Source: Streptomyces sp. NBC_00236
GTDB taxonomy: Bacteria; Actinomycetota; Actinomycetes; Streptomycetales; Streptomycetaceae
DNA: 64,000 nt
Direction: 5' to 3'
Assembly (NCBI RefSeq): GCF_036195045.1
Contig: NZ_CP108100.1
Span: forward strand, 5,642,001 to 5,706,000
The translations under genes and the position numbers were made by a program. Positions 18,395 through 27,549 of this stretch are shown piece after piece (position 1 is the stretch's first letter; the number at the start of each line of letters is the position of its first letter). Below the pieces are notes generated by a model. It was not told the DNA's origin and searched no databases. It worked only from the letters and a program-made list of their open reading frames with translations.

Positions 18395-18422
18395 TTGACT
18401 TGGACTTAGTCCATTGTAGGAT
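18395..18422 (+). promoter_or_regulatory. Catalase promoter with embedded Fur/CatR-type operator
   Basis: A -35 TTGACT (18395-18400) and -10 TAGGAT (18417-18422) are 16 bp apart. Inside the spacer lies TGGACT-T-AGTCCA (18401-18413), a perfect 13-bp palindrome, so a bound repressor would block RNA polymerase directly. The operator role is inferred from position and from the adjacent Fur-family gene. Confidence 0.7.
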
Positions 18423-18509
18423 CAAATCGAGATAGGCCAGGGACAGGCTGTGCTCGCCATGACGGCACGACGACGTGGCGTATACGCAGGAACGACGCAG
18501 GAGGCGCAC

Positions 18510-19961
18510 GTGACACAGGGACCGCTCACCACGGAGGCCGGCGCACCGGTCGCCGACAACCAGAACAGCCAGACCGCGGGCGTCGGTGGTCCGGTGCTGG
18601 TGCAGGACCAGTCGCTGCTGGAGAAGCTCGCGCACTTCAACCGTGAGCGCATTCCGGAGCGCATCGTGCACGCCCGTGGCGCCGGTGCGTACGGCACGTT
18701 CACGCTGACCCGTGACGTCTCGCAGTGGACGCGGGCGAAGTTCCTCTCCGAGGTCGGAAAGCGGACCGAGACCTTCCTGCGCTTCTCCACGGTCGCGGGC
18801 AACCTCGGCTCCGCCGACGCGGTGCGGGACCCGCGCGGTTTCGCGCTCAAGTTCTACACCGAGGACGGCAACTACGACCTCGTCGGCAACAACACCCCGG
18901 TGTTCTTCATCAAGGACGCCATCAAGTTCCCCGACTTCATCCACACCCAGAAGCGCGACCCCTACACCGGCTCGCAGGAGGCGGACAACGTCTGGGACTT
19001 CTGGGGTCTGTCGCCCGAGTCCACCCACCAGGTGACCTGGCTCTTCGGCGACCGGGGCATACCCGCCACGCTGCGCCACATGAACGGGTACGGCTCGCAC
19101 ACCTACCAGTGGAACAACGAGGCCGGCGAGGTCTTCTGGGTCAAGTACCACTTCAAGACCGACCAGGGCATCAAGAACCTCACCCAGGACGAGGCCAACA
19201 AGCTCGCCGGCGAGGACCCGGACAGTCACCAGCGTGATCTGCGCGAGTCCATCGAGCGCGGTGACTTCCCGTCCTGGACCGTGCAGGTCCAGATCATGCC
19301 GGCGGCCGAGGCCGCGGCGTACCGCTTCAACCCGTTCGACCTCACCAAGGTGTGGCCGCACGCGGACTACCCGGCGGTCGAGATCGGCAAGCTGGAGCTC
19401 AACCGGAACCCCGAGAACATCTTCGCCGAGACCGAGCAGTCGATCTTCAGCCCCGCACACTTCGTGCCCGGCATCGGCCCCTCCCCGGACAAGATGCTTC
19501 AGGGCCGCCTCTTCGCGTACGGCGACGCGCACCGCTACCGCGTCGGCATCAACGCCGACCACCTGCCGGTCAACCGCCCGCACGCCACGGAGGCGCGTAC
19601 CAACAGCCGCGACGGGTACCTGTACGACGGCCGCCACAAGGGTGCGAAGAACTACGAGCCGAACAGCTTCGGCGGACCGGCCCAGACCGACCGCCCCCTG
19701 TGGGAGCCCACCCAGGTCGCGGGCGGCACCGGAACCCACGAGGCGCCGAGCCACGCCGAGGACAACGACTTCGTGCAGGCCGGGAACCTCTACCGGCTCT
19801 ACTCCGAGGACGAGAAGAGCCGGCTGATCGACAACCTCGCCGGGTTCATCGCGAAGGTCTCGCGCGATGACATCGCCGAGCGTGCGATCAACAACTTCCG
19901 CCAGGCCGACGGGGACTTCGGCAAGCGGCTGGAAGCGGCCGTCCAGGCACTGCGCGCCTAG
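18510..19961 (+). CDS. catA: Monofunctional haem catalase (clade 3)
   Basis: 483 residues from GTG 18510 with AGGAGG 5 bp upstream; an in-frame ATG at 18450 lies in the leader. It dismutates hydrogen peroxide. Distal His54 is in [12 protein letters not shown], the distal Asn is in VGNNTPVFF (~128), and the proximal haem tyrosine is in [12 protein letters not shown]. The length fits small-subunit clade 3 catalases with bound NADPH. Divergent from the Fur-type gene; the palindrome in its promoter indicates peroxide induction. Confidence 0.93.
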   Translation: MTQGPLTTEAGAPVADNQNSQTAGVGGPVLVQDQSLLEKLAHFNRERIPERIVHARGAGAYGTFTLTRDVSQWTRAKFLSEVGKRTETFLRFSTVAGNLGSADAVRDPRGFALKFYTEDGNYDLVGNNTPVFFIKDAIKFPDFIHTQKRDPYTGSQEADNVWDFWGLSPESTHQVTWLFGDRGIPATLRHMNGYGSHTYQWNNEAGEVFWVKYHFKTDQGIKNLTQDEANKLAGEDPDSHQRDLRESIERGDFPSWTVQVQIMPAAEAAAYRFNPFDLTKVWPHADYPAVEIGKLELNRNPENIFAETEQSIFSPAHFVPGIGPSPDKMLQGRLFAYGDAHRYRVGINADHLPVNRPHATEARTNSRDGYLYDGRHKGAKNYEPNSFGGPAQTDRPLWEPTQVAGGTGTHEAPSHAEDNDFVQAGNLYRLYSEDEKSRLIDNLAGFIAKVSRDDIAERAINNFRQADGDFGKRLEAAVQALRA

Positions 19962-19973
19962 CGCCTCTCGCGA

Positions 19974-20008
19974 GACCGGCCGGCGCCCCGCGTGGGGACC
20001 GGCCGGTC
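19974..20008. terminator. Terminator between catalase and convergent CBS gene
   Basis: A 10-bp outer stem (19974-19983 with 19999-20008) and an inner CCCC/GGGG stem lie just after the catalase stop and before the stop of the opposite gene. Confidence 0.6.
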
Positions 20009-20022
20009 GTGCGTCCGGCGCC

Positions 20023-20424
20023 TCAGCCCACCAGCTCCACCGGATGACGTCTGGCCGGTGTCCAGCAGCGGATGATGTCGCGCACCGAGACGATGCCGAC
20101 CGGCCCGTCGTCGTCCAGCACGATCAGATGGCGGAAGCCCCCGTGCGTCATGGCCTCGGCTGCCTCCTCCAGGGTCCAGGTGGGGGCGGCGAAGACCACG
20201 TCGGTCGTCGTGTGGGTGGAGGCGGTCTCCGTATCGGGGTCCTGCCCCGATCCCACCGCGTTGAGGATGTCGCGCTCGGTGATGATGCCGAGCCCGCAGG
20301 TGTCCGGGTCGTGGACGACGGCTGCTCCGATCCGGCGCGCCGACATCAGCCGGGCGGCCTGGCGGAGGGTGTGGGTCGGGCCGATGGTGAGGACCATCGT
20401 GCTCATGGCGTCACGGACGAGCAT
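20023..20424 (-). CDS. CBS-domain protein
   Basis: 133 residues from ATG 20424, with AAGGAGG 11 bp upstream; a GTG at 20436 overlaps that site and was rejected. The protein is two CBS motifs in tandem (VRDAMSTMVLTIGPTHTLRQ to GLGIITERDIL, then DVVFAAPTWTLEEAAEAM to PVGIVSVRDII), forming one Bateman module that usually binds adenosine nucleotides. No attached effector domain is present, so it may regulate a partner or act as a nucleotide sensor. Partner unknown. Confidence 0.85.
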   Translation of the reverse strand: MLVRDAMSTMVLTIGPTHTLRQAARLMSARRIGAAVVHDPDTCGLGIITERDILNAVGSGQDPDTETASTHTTTDVVFAAPTWTLEEAAEAMTHGGFRHLIVLDDDGPVGIVSVRDIIRCWTPARRHPVELVG

Positions 20425-20513
20425 GAAGGGAGCCACCTCCTTCGTGTAGCGACTCTGTGAGCCGATTCACAAGTTCACAAGTGGGGGGACTCTCAGAGTT
20501 GCACCGATAGGGG

Positions 20514-20553
20514 GCGGCAACAAGGGGGAGCGAGCGGCAACGAGGGGGAGCGA
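20514..20553. repeat. Two 20-bp tandem repeats
   Basis: Units 20514-20533 and 20534-20553 differ at one base (gcggcaa, then caaggggg or cgaggggg, then agcga). They lie in the gap between hisN and the CBS gene. Confidence 0.8.
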
Positions 20554-20561
20554 AGATCGTT

Positions 20562-20594
20562 CGAGGGGCGTGCGGTGGTGCGGCACGCCCCTCG
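20562..20594 (-). terminator. Terminator of hisN
   Basis: A 12-bp perfect stem (20562-20573 with 20583-20594) with a 9-nt loop lies 46 bp past the hisN stop. Confidence 0.65.
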
Positions 20595-20639
20595 TCGGTT
20601 TCCTGCGCTGCTCAGGGCCGTGCGGCCCGGCAGGCGCGG

Positions 20640-21440
20640 TCAGTAACGCTGGTTCAGGTAACCCAGGAGTTCGTGGTGGAGCGTCCCGTTCGAGGCCGCC
20701 GCATTACCGCCGCCCGGTCCGCTGACTCCGTCCAGGCTGGTGAACCGGCCCCCCGCCTCCTGGACGATGATCGCGTTCGCGGCCATGTCCCAGAGCGAGA
20801 GCTCCGGCTCCGCGCAGATGTCGACCGAACCCTCGGCGACCATCATGTACGGCCAGAAGTCACCGTACCCACGGGTACGCCAGCAGGCCCTGGTCAGGTC
20901 CATGAAACCGTCGAGCCGGCCCTGCTCCTCCCACCCGGTCAGCGAGGAGTACGCGAACGAGGCGTCCGCGATGCGCTCCACCTTCGAGACGTTGAGCCTG
21001 GTCGCTGAGGTCAGGCTGCGGCCGGAGAACGCACCCGCACCCTTCGCCGCCCACCACCGCCGCTGCAGCGCCGGTGCCGACACCACGCCGACGACCGGCT
21101 GGAAGCCGTCCTCGCCGGCCTCCATCAGGGAGATCAGCGTCGCCCAGACCGGCACGCCGCGCACATAGTTCTTGGTGCCGTCGATCGGGTCGATCACCCA
21201 GCGGCGCGGACCGGTCCCCTCGATCCCGTACTCCTCGCCCAGGATCGCGTCGCGCGGCCGTGCCCGATGGAGGTGGCCGCGGATCAGCTCTTCGGCGGCC
21301 TTGTCGGCCTCGCTCACCGGCGTCATGTCCGGCTTGGTCTCGACCTTCAGGTCCAGAGCCTTGAACCGGTCCATCGTCGTCGCGTCGGCGGCGTCCGCCA
21401 GCACGTGGGCAAGGCGCAGATCATCGTGGTAGTCGGGCAT
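20640..21440 (-). CDS. hisN: Histidinol-phosphatase, inositol monophosphatase family
   Basis: 266 residues. It is a Mg2+-dependent phosphatase of the IMPase fold: metal-site motifs GEEYG (Glu), [12 protein letters not shown] (the two Asp) and [18 protein letters not shown] (third Asp) are all present. In actinobacteria this subgroup dephosphorylates histidinol phosphate, the penultimate step of histidine synthesis; annotation as a general IMPase remains possible. ATG 21440 gives the family length. No other his gene is adjacent. Divergent from a TetR gene. Confidence 0.85.
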   Translation of the reverse strand: MPDYHDDLRLAHVLADAADATTMDRFKALDLKVETKPDMTPVSEADKAAEELIRGHLHRARPRDAILGEEYGIEGTGPRRWVIDPIDGTKNYVRGVPVWATLISLMEAGEDGFQPVVGVVSAPALQRRWWAAKGAGAFSGRSLTSATRLNVSKVERIADASFAYSSLTGWEEQGRLDGFMDLTRACWRTRGYGDFWPYMMVAEGSVDICAEPELSLWDMAANAIIVQEAGGRFTSLDGVSGPGGGNAAASNGTLHHELLGYLNQRY

Positions 21441-21593
21441 GCCGTCACAGTATCCACCGCGGGTGAACGGAGCCACAGGGCCCCGGAGGCTGCGTGAAGC
21501 CTTGACAGTGCGGGGGAGCGCCTCAACTCTGAAACGCAGAGCCCCTGGTCCCTGCCCGGAGTACCGGACACGGCCCTGGCGTGGGAGGCGACG

Positions 21594-22208
21594 ATGCCGA
21601 CAGCGCGGGAAGCACTGCTGGACGCCGCCCACGCGGCGCTCGCCGCACGGCCCTGGGCCACCGTGCGGATGGTCGACGTCGCGGCGGCCGCCGGGGTGTC
21701 CCGGCAGACGCTCTACAACGAGTTCGGCAGCAAGGACGGACTGGCCCGCGCCCTGGTCCGGCGCGCCGCCGACAGCTATCTCGCCGGGGTCGAACGCGCC
21801 CTGGGATCCGCCGGCGGCACGGGCGACAGGCTCGCCGCCACCGCCGCCTGGACGGTCCGCGCCACACGGGCGAACGCCCTGGTCAGGGGGCTGCTCACGG
21901 GCTGCTGGGGCGAGTGGTTACCCCGCCCCGTCGCCGCCCCGCGCCGTCCTGCCTCCGCCGTGCCCGCCCAGCGCAGGGCCGATGCCGGACCACCGACCCC
22001 CGCCGAACTCCTCGGACAGGTCAGGGACCGGGCGGTGGCCGCGCTGGACGAGGGGCGCCCGCCGCACGATCCGGCTGCCCTGGCCATGACCTGCGAGCTC
22101 GCGCTGCGGCTCGCCCTGTCCTACGCGCTGGTGCCCGGGGGCGGTGCGGGAGATGGGGTCCCGCTGGTACGGGACGTCGTGGAACGGCTGCCGGACGCGG
22201 CCGCCTGA
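21594..22208 (+). CDS. TetR-family transcriptional regulator
   Basis: 204 residues. The N-terminal helix-turn-helix is typical ([51 protein letters not shown]). The C-terminal ligand domain is not assignable. GGGAGG precedes the ATG. It faces hisN divergently and runs toward the SMR exporter gene, whose stop is only 13 bp from its own, so a shared regulatory link to the exporter is plausible but not shown by any operator seen. Confidence 0.85.
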   Translation: MPTAREALLDAAHAALAARPWATVRMVDVAAAAGVSRQTLYNEFGSKDGLARALVRRAADSYLAGVERALGSAGGTGDRLAATAAWTVRATRANALVRGLLTGCWGEWLPRPVAAPRRPASAVPAQRRADAGPPTPAELLGQVRDRAVAALDEGRPPHDPAALAMTCELALRLALSYALVPGGGAGDGVPLVRDVVERLPDAAA

Positions 22209-22221
22209 CCGGGGCGGTCCG

Positions 22222-22545
22222 TCAGTGCGAGGAGCCGGACAGCTGAAGGCCGATCACGCCGAGGATCACCAGCGAGATCGAGACCAGCTTGAGCGTGGAC
22301 ACCACGTCGTCCAGGAAGACCATGCCGTAGATCGCGGTGCCCGCGGCCCCGATGCCGGTCCACACCGCGTAGGCGGGGCCCACGTCGAGCTTCTTCAGCG
22401 ACATGGTCAACAGGCCGAAACTGCCGAGGGCGAAGATGCAGAAGGCGATGGTCGGCCAGAGCCGGGTGAAGCCGTGCGACAGCTTGAGGCAGACCGCGAA
22501 GCCGGTCTCCAGAAGTCCCGCGACCACGACCAGCAGCCACGCCAT
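22222..22545 (-). CDS. SMR-family transporter, SugE/Gdx-like
   Basis: 107 residues with four membrane helices. The N-terminal membrane-embedded glutamate is in VVAGLLETGFAVCLKLSHGF, and the GPAYAVWTGIGAAGTAIYG segment fits the SugE/Gdx guanidinium-exporter subgroup better than EmrE-type multidrug pumps. ATG 22545 was chosen because GGAGG lies upstream and the preceding in-frame codons are not membrane-like. No guanidine riboswitch was found upstream. Confidence 0.85.
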   Translation of the reverse strand: MAWLLVVVAGLLETGFAVCLKLSHGFTRLWPTIAFCIFALGSFGLLTMSLKKLDVGPAYAVWTGIGAAGTAIYGMVFLDDVVSTLKLVSISLVILGVIGLQLSGSSH

Positions 22546-22694
22546 CGTCAGTGCCCCTCCCGCGTAGGTGACCGCCTTGTACCGCTGGGTGTGATTATGC
22601 ACTTACCAATGGCAGGTGATCGCAAACGTGGCGGGACCGGTCGCCTTCGCGTTGCCCCCTGCCCGGCACCCCCGTGCCTCTCCGGCGGACGGCG

Positions 22695-23711
22695 TCAGTC
22701 GCCCTCGCGCCGCTCCCGGGTCGACAGCAGCCGGCGCAGCGAGTCCAGCCGTGCCGGATCGGCGTGCCCCGCCGCCACCCAGGCGTCCAGCGCGCATTCC
22801 GGTTGCTGGCTGTCGTGGGTGCAGCCACGCGGGCACTCCTCGGTGCCGGGCTGGAGGTCGGGGAAGGCGTTGATGACCCGGGACGGGTCGATGTGGTGCA
22901 GCCCGAAGGAGCGGACGCCGGGGGTGTCGACCACCCAGCCCCGGTAGTCCGGCAGCGGGAGCGCCAGCGCCGACGTGGTGGTGTGCCGGCCGCGGCCGGT
23001 GACCGCGTTGACGACCCCGGTGGTGCGCCGCCTGTCCTTGGGGACGAGGGCGTTGACCAGGGTGGTCTTGCCGACACCGGAGTGGCCGACGAAGGCGGTG
23101 ACCCGGTCGTGCAGCTGCTCGCGGACCCGGTCGGCCGCGTCGCCGTTCTCCAGTTCCTCGCGGCTGGTGACGATGAACGGGACCCCCAGCGGGGTGTACG
23201 CCTCCAGCAGCTTGTCCGGGGAGGCCAGGTCCGACTTGGTCAGCACCAGGAGGGGGGAGAGCCCGCCGTCGTACGCGGCGACCAGACAGCGGTCGATCAT
23301 GCGTGGGCGGGGTTCCGGATCGGCCAGCGCGGTGACGATCGCCAGCTGGTCCGCGTTGGCCACCACCACCCGCTCGAACGGGTCGTCGTCGTCCGCCGTC
23401 CGGCGCAGCACCGTCCGGCGCTCACCGATCCGGACGATCCGGGCGAGGGTGTCCTTCTCGCCGGACAGATCGCCGACGATGGAGACGGTGTCGCCCACCA
23501 CCGCGGCCTTGCGGCCCAGCTCACGGGCCTTCATCGCGACGACCGTACGGCCCTCGACGAGACAGGTGAGGCGGCCGCGGTCCACGGTGAGGACCATGCC
23601 CTCCTCGGCGTCCTCGTGCTTGGGCCGGATGTGCGTACGAGGCCGGTTGCCCTTGCGGTTGGGGCGGACCCGGATGTCGTCCTCGTCGGGGTTCTTGCCA
23701 TAGCGGCGCAT
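22695..23711 (-). CDS. rsgA: Ribosome small-subunit-dependent GTPase RsgA
   Basis: 338 residues. RsgA is a circularly permuted GTPase that aids late 30S maturation. An OB-fold region (~40-100) precedes the permuted G motifs: G4 TKSD (~158), P-loop GHSGVGKTT (~209) and G3 DTPG. The C-terminal zinc knuckle has ECPRGCTHDSQQPECA. The basic N-terminus (GKNPDEDDIRVRPNRKGNRP) is usual in actinobacteria. It begins 3 bp after the aroA stop, so both are cotranscribed. Confidence 0.93.
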   Translation of the reverse strand: MRRYGKNPDEDDIRVRPNRKGNRPRTHIRPKHEDAEEGMVLTVDRGRLTCLVEGRTVVAMKARELGRKAAVVGDTVSIVGDLSGEKDTLARIVRIGERRTVLRRTADDDDPFERVVVANADQLAIVTALADPEPRPRMIDRCLVAAYDGGLSPLLVLTKSDLASPDKLLEAYTPLGVPFIVTSREELENGDAADRVREQLHDRVTAFVGHSGVGKTTLVNALVPKDRRRTTGVVNAVTGRGRHTTTSALALPLPDYRGWVVDTPGVRSFGLHHIDPSRVINAFPDLQPGTEECPRGCTHDSQQPECALDAWVAAGHADPARLDSLRRLLSTRERREGD

Positions 23712-23714
23712 GTC

Positions 23715-25055
23715 TCAGGCCCCGAGCATTCCGGTCCACATCTGCGGGAAGTCGGGCAGGGTCTTGGCGGTCGTCGCCACGTTCTCGATCTCCACTCCGG
23801 GGACGGCAAGGCCGATGATCGACCCCGCGGTGGCCATGCGGTGGTCGTCGTACGTATGGAAGGTACCGCCGTGCAGCGGCCGGGGCCGGATGTGGAGGCC
23901 GTCGGCGGTCTCGGTGACGTCGCCGCCCAGCTCGTTGATCTCCTTGGTGAGCGCGGCCAGCCGGTCCGTCTCGTGCAGCCGCAGGTGGGCGACGCCGCTC
24001 AGGGTGGAGGGGGAGTCGGCCAGGGCCGCGACGGCCGCGATGCCCGGGGTCAGCTCGCCGACCTCGCCGAGGTCGACGTCGATGCCGTGGATCCGGCCCG
24101 AGCCGGTGAAGGTCAGCCCGTGCTCGGTCAGCTCGCAGCTGCCGCCCATCGCGGTGAAGATCTCGCGCAGCGCGTCACCGGGCTGCGTGGTGCGCAGCGG
24201 CCAGTCCGGAATGGTGACCCGGCCACCGGTGACCAGGGCGGCGGCCAGGAAGGGCTGGGCGTTGGACAGGTCCGGCTCCACGGTCAGGTCGCGGCCCAGG
24301 AGCGCCGAGGGGGAGACCCGCCAGACGTTCGGCTCGCCGCCCGTCTCCGGCTCGTCCACCTGGGCGCCGACGGCCCGCAGCATGTCGACGGTCATCCGGA
24401 TGTGCGGCATCGAGGGCAGCCGGGCGCCGGTGTGACGTACCTCCACGCCCTGGTTGAAACGCGGCGCCGACAGCAGCAGCGCCGAGACGAACTGGGAGGA
24501 CGAGGAGGCGTCGATCGCCACCGGTCCGCCGTCCAGCGCGCCGCTGCCGTGCACGGTCATCGGCAGGGAGCCGCGGCCGTCGTCGTCGATCCGGGCGCCG
24601 AGTACGCGCAGGGCGTCGATCACGCCCGTCAGCGGGCGCTCGTAGGAACGGGGGTCGCCGTCGAAGCGGACCGGCCCGTTGGCCAGGGTCGCCACGGGGG
24701 GCAGGAAGCGCATGACCGTACCGGCGTTGCCGACGTCGACGGTGACCGGGCCGTGCAGACCGGCCGGGATGACCCGCCAGGCCTCGCCCGAACCGTCCGG
24801 GCCGCCGGCGACGGAAGAGCTGGAGGACACCGTCTCCTCGATGCCGACGCCCATCGCGCGCAACGCCTCGGCCATGAGCAGGGTGTCGCGGGAGCGCAGC
24901 GGGCGGCGCAGCCACCCGGGCTCCGAGGAGAGCGCGGCGAGCACCAGCGCGCGGTTGGTGACCGACTTCGATCCGGGCACCGTGACGGTGGCGTCGACGG
25001 CTCCGCTCGCGTGAGGGGCGGGCCAGAGGGCGGGGTGCACGGCACTTTCGGTCAT
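23715..25055 (-). CDS. aroA: 3-phosphoshikimate 1-carboxyvinyltransferase (EPSP synthase)
   Basis: 446 residues. It joins shikimate 3-phosphate and phosphoenolpyruvate in the shikimate pathway. Substrate-binding motifs are intact: [48 protein letters not shown] and TYDDHRMA. It starts at ATG 25055 and is the first gene of an aroA-rsgA unit, a pairing found widely in actinobacteria. Downstream of the M50 protease gene on the same strand. Confidence 0.95.
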   Translation of the reverse strand: MTESAVHPALWPAPHASGAVDATVTVPGSKSVTNRALVLAALSSEPGWLRRPLRSRDTLLMAEALRAMGVGIEETVSSSSSVAGGPDGSGEAWRVIPAGLHGPVTVDVGNAGTVMRFLPPVATLANGPVRFDGDPRSYERPLTGVIDALRVLGARIDDDGRGSLPMTVHGSGALDGGPVAIDASSSSQFVSALLLSAPRFNQGVEVRHTGARLPSMPHIRMTVDMLRAVGAQVDEPETGGEPNVWRVSPSALLGRDLTVEPDLSNAQPFLAAALVTGGRVTIPDWPLRTTQPGDALREIFTAMGGSCELTEHGLTFTGSGRIHGIDVDLGEVGELTPGIAAVAALADSPSTLSGVAHLRLHETDRLAALTKEINELGGDVTETADGLHIRPRPLHGGTFHTYDDHRMATAGSIIGLAVPGVEIENVATTAKTLPDFPQMWTGMLGA

Positions 25056-25107
25056 GAGGTCACTTTAGAGCGTCCGGCAAATGGGGCGTCGCGGCGCGGG
25101 GCCGGGC

Positions 25108-25821
25108 TCACAGCCCCAGCAGCCAGCGGCCGCCGCCGATGAGCGAGCAGAGCGACACCGCGTGGAACAGGAACAGCCACAGCGCGGCCGGAACGTCCGT
25201 CAGCCGGGACAACTGGTCCGCGTCCGAGTCAGGTGCTCCGCCGTGCCGCCGCTTGGACTGCAGCTCGAACGCCGGACGCACGCCGCCCAGCAGCAGGAAC
25301 CACACCGCGCTGTAGGCGAACAGGGACTGCCAGGCGGGCGAGGCCAGCCATGACACCAGCAGGAAGAGCGAACCGGTGAGGATCACCGTCAGCGCCCCGT
25401 ACACGTTGCGGATCATCACCAGCATCACCGCGAGCAGCGCCGTGGCCAGCCACAGCAGCAGCGTGATCCGGCCGTTCACCAGCAGCCAGGCACCGCCCAG
25501 GCCCAGCAGTGGCGGAGCGGTGTAGCCGGCCGCCGCGGTCAGGACCATGCCGATCCCGGTCGGCTTGCCCCGGCTCACCGTCAGCCCGCTGGTGTCCGAG
25601 TGCAGCCGGATGCCCGAGAGCTGCCGTCCGGTGCACAGGGCGATCAGCCCGTGGCCGCCCTCGTGGGCGATGGTGATCGCGTTGCGCGACAGCCGCCATA
25701 TGAAGTTCGGTACGACGGCGATGAGCGCGGCCGTGGCGGTCACGACCACCAGCCACTGCTCGGGGGCGGGCTGGGTGCCGAAGACGCGGTCCCACAGATT
25801 GCCGAGATCGGTGGTGTCCAT
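25108..25821 (-). CDS. M50 family membrane metallopeptidase
   Basis: 237 residues with about six membrane helices. The zinc motif HEGGH (~53-57) lies in a membrane-proximal helix (NAITIAHEGGHGLIALC), as in the M50B branch related to site-2 proteases. ATG 25821 was chosen at AAGGAG with 11-bp spacing; the open frame extends far upstream only because of codon bias. Its stop lies 52 bp from the aroA start. Substrate unknown; homologues are common in Streptomyces. Divergent from the HMCES gene. Confidence 0.85.
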   Translation of the reverse strand: MDTTDLGNLWDRVFGTQPAPEQWLVVVTATAALIAVVPNFIWRLSRNAITIAHEGGHGLIALCTGRQLSGIRLHSDTSGLTVSRGKPTGIGMVLTAAAGYTAPPLLGLGGAWLLVNGRITLLLWLATALLAVMLVMIRNVYGALTVILTGSLFLLVSWLASPAWQSLFAYSAVWFLLLGGVRPAFELQSKRRHGGAPDSDADQLSRLTDVPAALWLFLFHAVSLCSLIGGGRWLLGL

Positions 25822-25902
25822 GGGGTGGGCGGCTCCTTGCTGTATTGGCGTGATTGCCGTCTCGCGTCCGGTCGGGATGACGGTCGTGGCAGTCTGGCAC
25901 CT

Positions 25903-26718
25903 ATGTGCGGACGGTATGCAGCGAGTCGGCGGCCCGAGGATCTGACCGGACTCTTTCAGGTGGAGAAGTGGGAACCGGCCGAGACGCTGGAACCCGATTA
26001 CAACGTGGCGCCGACCAAGGAGGTCTACGCCGTACTGGAGCGTCCTGTGAAGGACGCCGACGACCAGCGTCCGGTTCGCCAGCTGCGTGCCCTGAAGTGG
26101 GGACTCGTACCCTCCTGGGCCAAATCCCCGGAGGGCGGCGCCCGGATGATCAACGCCCGCGCCGAGACCGTCCACGAGAAGCCGTCCTTCCGCCGCCCCT
26201 TCGTCTCCCGGCGCTGCATCCTGCCTGCCGACGGCTATTACGAATGGGTGACCGGCAGCGAGGAGCGGCAGCTGGAGGAGAAGGGCCGGAAGAAGCGGCC
26301 CCGCAAACAGCCGTACTTCGTGACTCCCGCCGACGGATCCGTCTTCGCCATGGCCGGTCTCTACGAGTTCTGGCGGGACCGGACCCTGCCGGACGACCAC
26401 CCCCAGGCCTGGTGGGTGACCTGCTCGGTGATCACGACGGAGGCGGAGACGGCCCCGCTGGCCGTCGCACCCGCCGAAGGCCCGTCCGCGCTGGCCGACA
26501 TCCACCCCCGGATGCCGCTGATGCTGACCCCGGACCGCTGGGACGACTGGCTCGACCCCTCCCGTACCGACGTCGAGGAGCTGCGCGGGCTGCTCGCGCC
26601 CCCGCCCGGCGGGCTCATGCGGGCCTACCCCGTGGCCACCGCCGTGAGCAACGTGCGCAACAACGGCCCCGAGCTGCTGGACGAGCTGGCCGCGCCCGAG
26701 GTGAGCACCCTCTTCTGA
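25903..26718 (+). CDS. SOS response-associated peptidase, YedK/HMCES family
   Basis: 271 residues starting MCGRYAAS, with Cys2 as the mature N-terminal catalytic residue that forms a covalent thiazolidine with abasic sites in single-stranded DNA. Other conserved residues are visible: NVAPTKE, the MINARAET glutamate, and DIHPRMP with the catalytic His. The ATG at 25903 is fixed by the requirement for Cys at position 2. No LexA-type box was seen in the short region shared with the divergent M50 gene. Confidence 0.93.
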   Translation: MCGRYAASRRPEDLTGLFQVEKWEPAETLEPDYNVAPTKEVYAVLERPVKDADDQRPVRQLRALKWGLVPSWAKSPEGGARMINARAETVHEKPSFRRPFVSRRCILPADGYYEWVTGSEERQLEEKGRKKRPRKQPYFVTPADGSVFAMAGLYEFWRDRTLPDDHPQAWWVTCSVITTEAETAPLAVAPAEGPSALADIHPRMPLMLTPDRWDDWLDPSRTDVEELRGLLAPPPGGLMRAYPVATAVSNVRNNGPELLDELAAPEVSTLF

Positions 26719-26799
26719 GGGACGCGCCCGAGGTGAGCACCTGCTTCTGAGGGACGCGCCGTACCCGGGCGGCCCGCCACGGGTTGGTTGGATGGGGGC

Positions 26800-27450
26800 G
26801 TGAACGCCACCGCGAAGGAACCCCGCACCGAGACGGCCGACACCGAGGCCGGTACGGCCCGGATCACCTGGCTGCCCGCGAAGAAGCCCCGCCTCCTGCT
26901 CGCGCTCGGACACGGCGCGGGCGGCGGCATCGAGGCCCGGGACCTCAAGGCCCTTGCCGCCGCGCTGCCCGCCCACGGGGTGAGCGTCGCTCTGGTGGAG
27001 CAGCCCTGGCGGGTCGCCGGGAAGAAGCTCGCGCCCGCCCCGAAGACCCTGGACACCGGCTGGCGCGGCCTGTGGCCGGTCCTGGCGGCCCCGGGGCTCC
27101 CGGTCGTCGCCGGAGGGCGCAGCGCCGGGGCCAGGGTCGCCTGCCGGACCGCGGCGGAGCTCGGTGCCCGGGCGGTCCTGGCGCTCAGCTTCCCGCTGCA
27201 CCCTCCGGGCCGCCCGGAGAAGTCCCGCGCGGACGAGCTCCTGGGCTCCGGCCTGCCCACGCTCGTCGTCCAGGGCGGCAACGACCCGTTCGGCAAGCCC
27301 GCCGAATTCCCCCCGGGGGAGTACCGGATGGCCGAGGTGCCGCACGGGGACCACGGCTTCGCCGTCCCCAAGCGTTCGGGGCTGACCGAGGATCAGGCGA
27401 TGGAGATCCTCACCACGTCCGTGACCGGCTGGCTGGCCGGAATCGTGTGA
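26800..27450 (+). CDS. Alpha/beta hydrolase (KANL3/Tex30-like)
   Basis: About 216 residues from GTG 26800; TTG 26788 is also possible. The oxyanion region is LGHGAGGG, the nucleophile elbow is GGRSAGAR (G-x-S-x-G), followed by the acid in GGNDPFG and His in PHGDHGF. The short cap-less fold resembles dienelactone-hydrolase-like members such as KANL3/Tex30. Substrate unknown. It ends 22 bp before the sigma-R promoter. Confidence 0.82.
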   Translation: MNATAKEPRTETADTEAGTARITWLPAKKPRLLLALGHGAGGGIEARDLKALAAALPAHGVSVALVEQPWRVAGKKLAPAPKTLDTGWRGLWPVLAAPGLPVVAGGRSAGARVACRTAAELGARAVLALSFPLHPPGRPEKSRADELLGSGLPTLVVQGGNDPFGKPAEFPPGEYRMAEVPHGDHGFAVPKRSGLTEDQAMEILTTSVTGWLAGIV

Positions 27451-27472
27451 TCCGGGGCCGGTCCCGGACCCC

Positions 27473-27500
27473 GGGAATGTTGAACGGGGGGCCGCTGTTG
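27473..27500 (+). promoter_or_regulatory. Sigma-R autoregulatory promoter (sigRp2)
   Basis: GGGAAT (27473-27478), exactly 18 bp, then GTTG (27497-27500) matches the published sigma-R consensus GGGAAT-N18-GTT. It lies 50 bp upstream of the ATG for the long SigR isoform, as expected for positive feedback. Confidence 0.85.
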
Positions 27501-27549
27501 TTCGGGACGTCGGTACACCAACGTCGTATGTGGAGAGGGAGTCCGTCGC

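Noticed and set aside
22546..22640. Guanidine riboswitch before the SugE/Gdx-like exporter
   Set aside because: No guanidine-I, -II or -III core motif was recognisable on the minus strand, and the leader is under 100 nt.
22674..25142. 822-codon plus-strand frame across rsgA and aroA
   Set aside because: Both real genes on the minus strand have complete motifs; the frame is a high-GC shadow.
25822..25902. LexA box before the YedK/HMCES gene
   Set aside because: No GAAC-N4-GTTC or close variant lies in the short divergent region.
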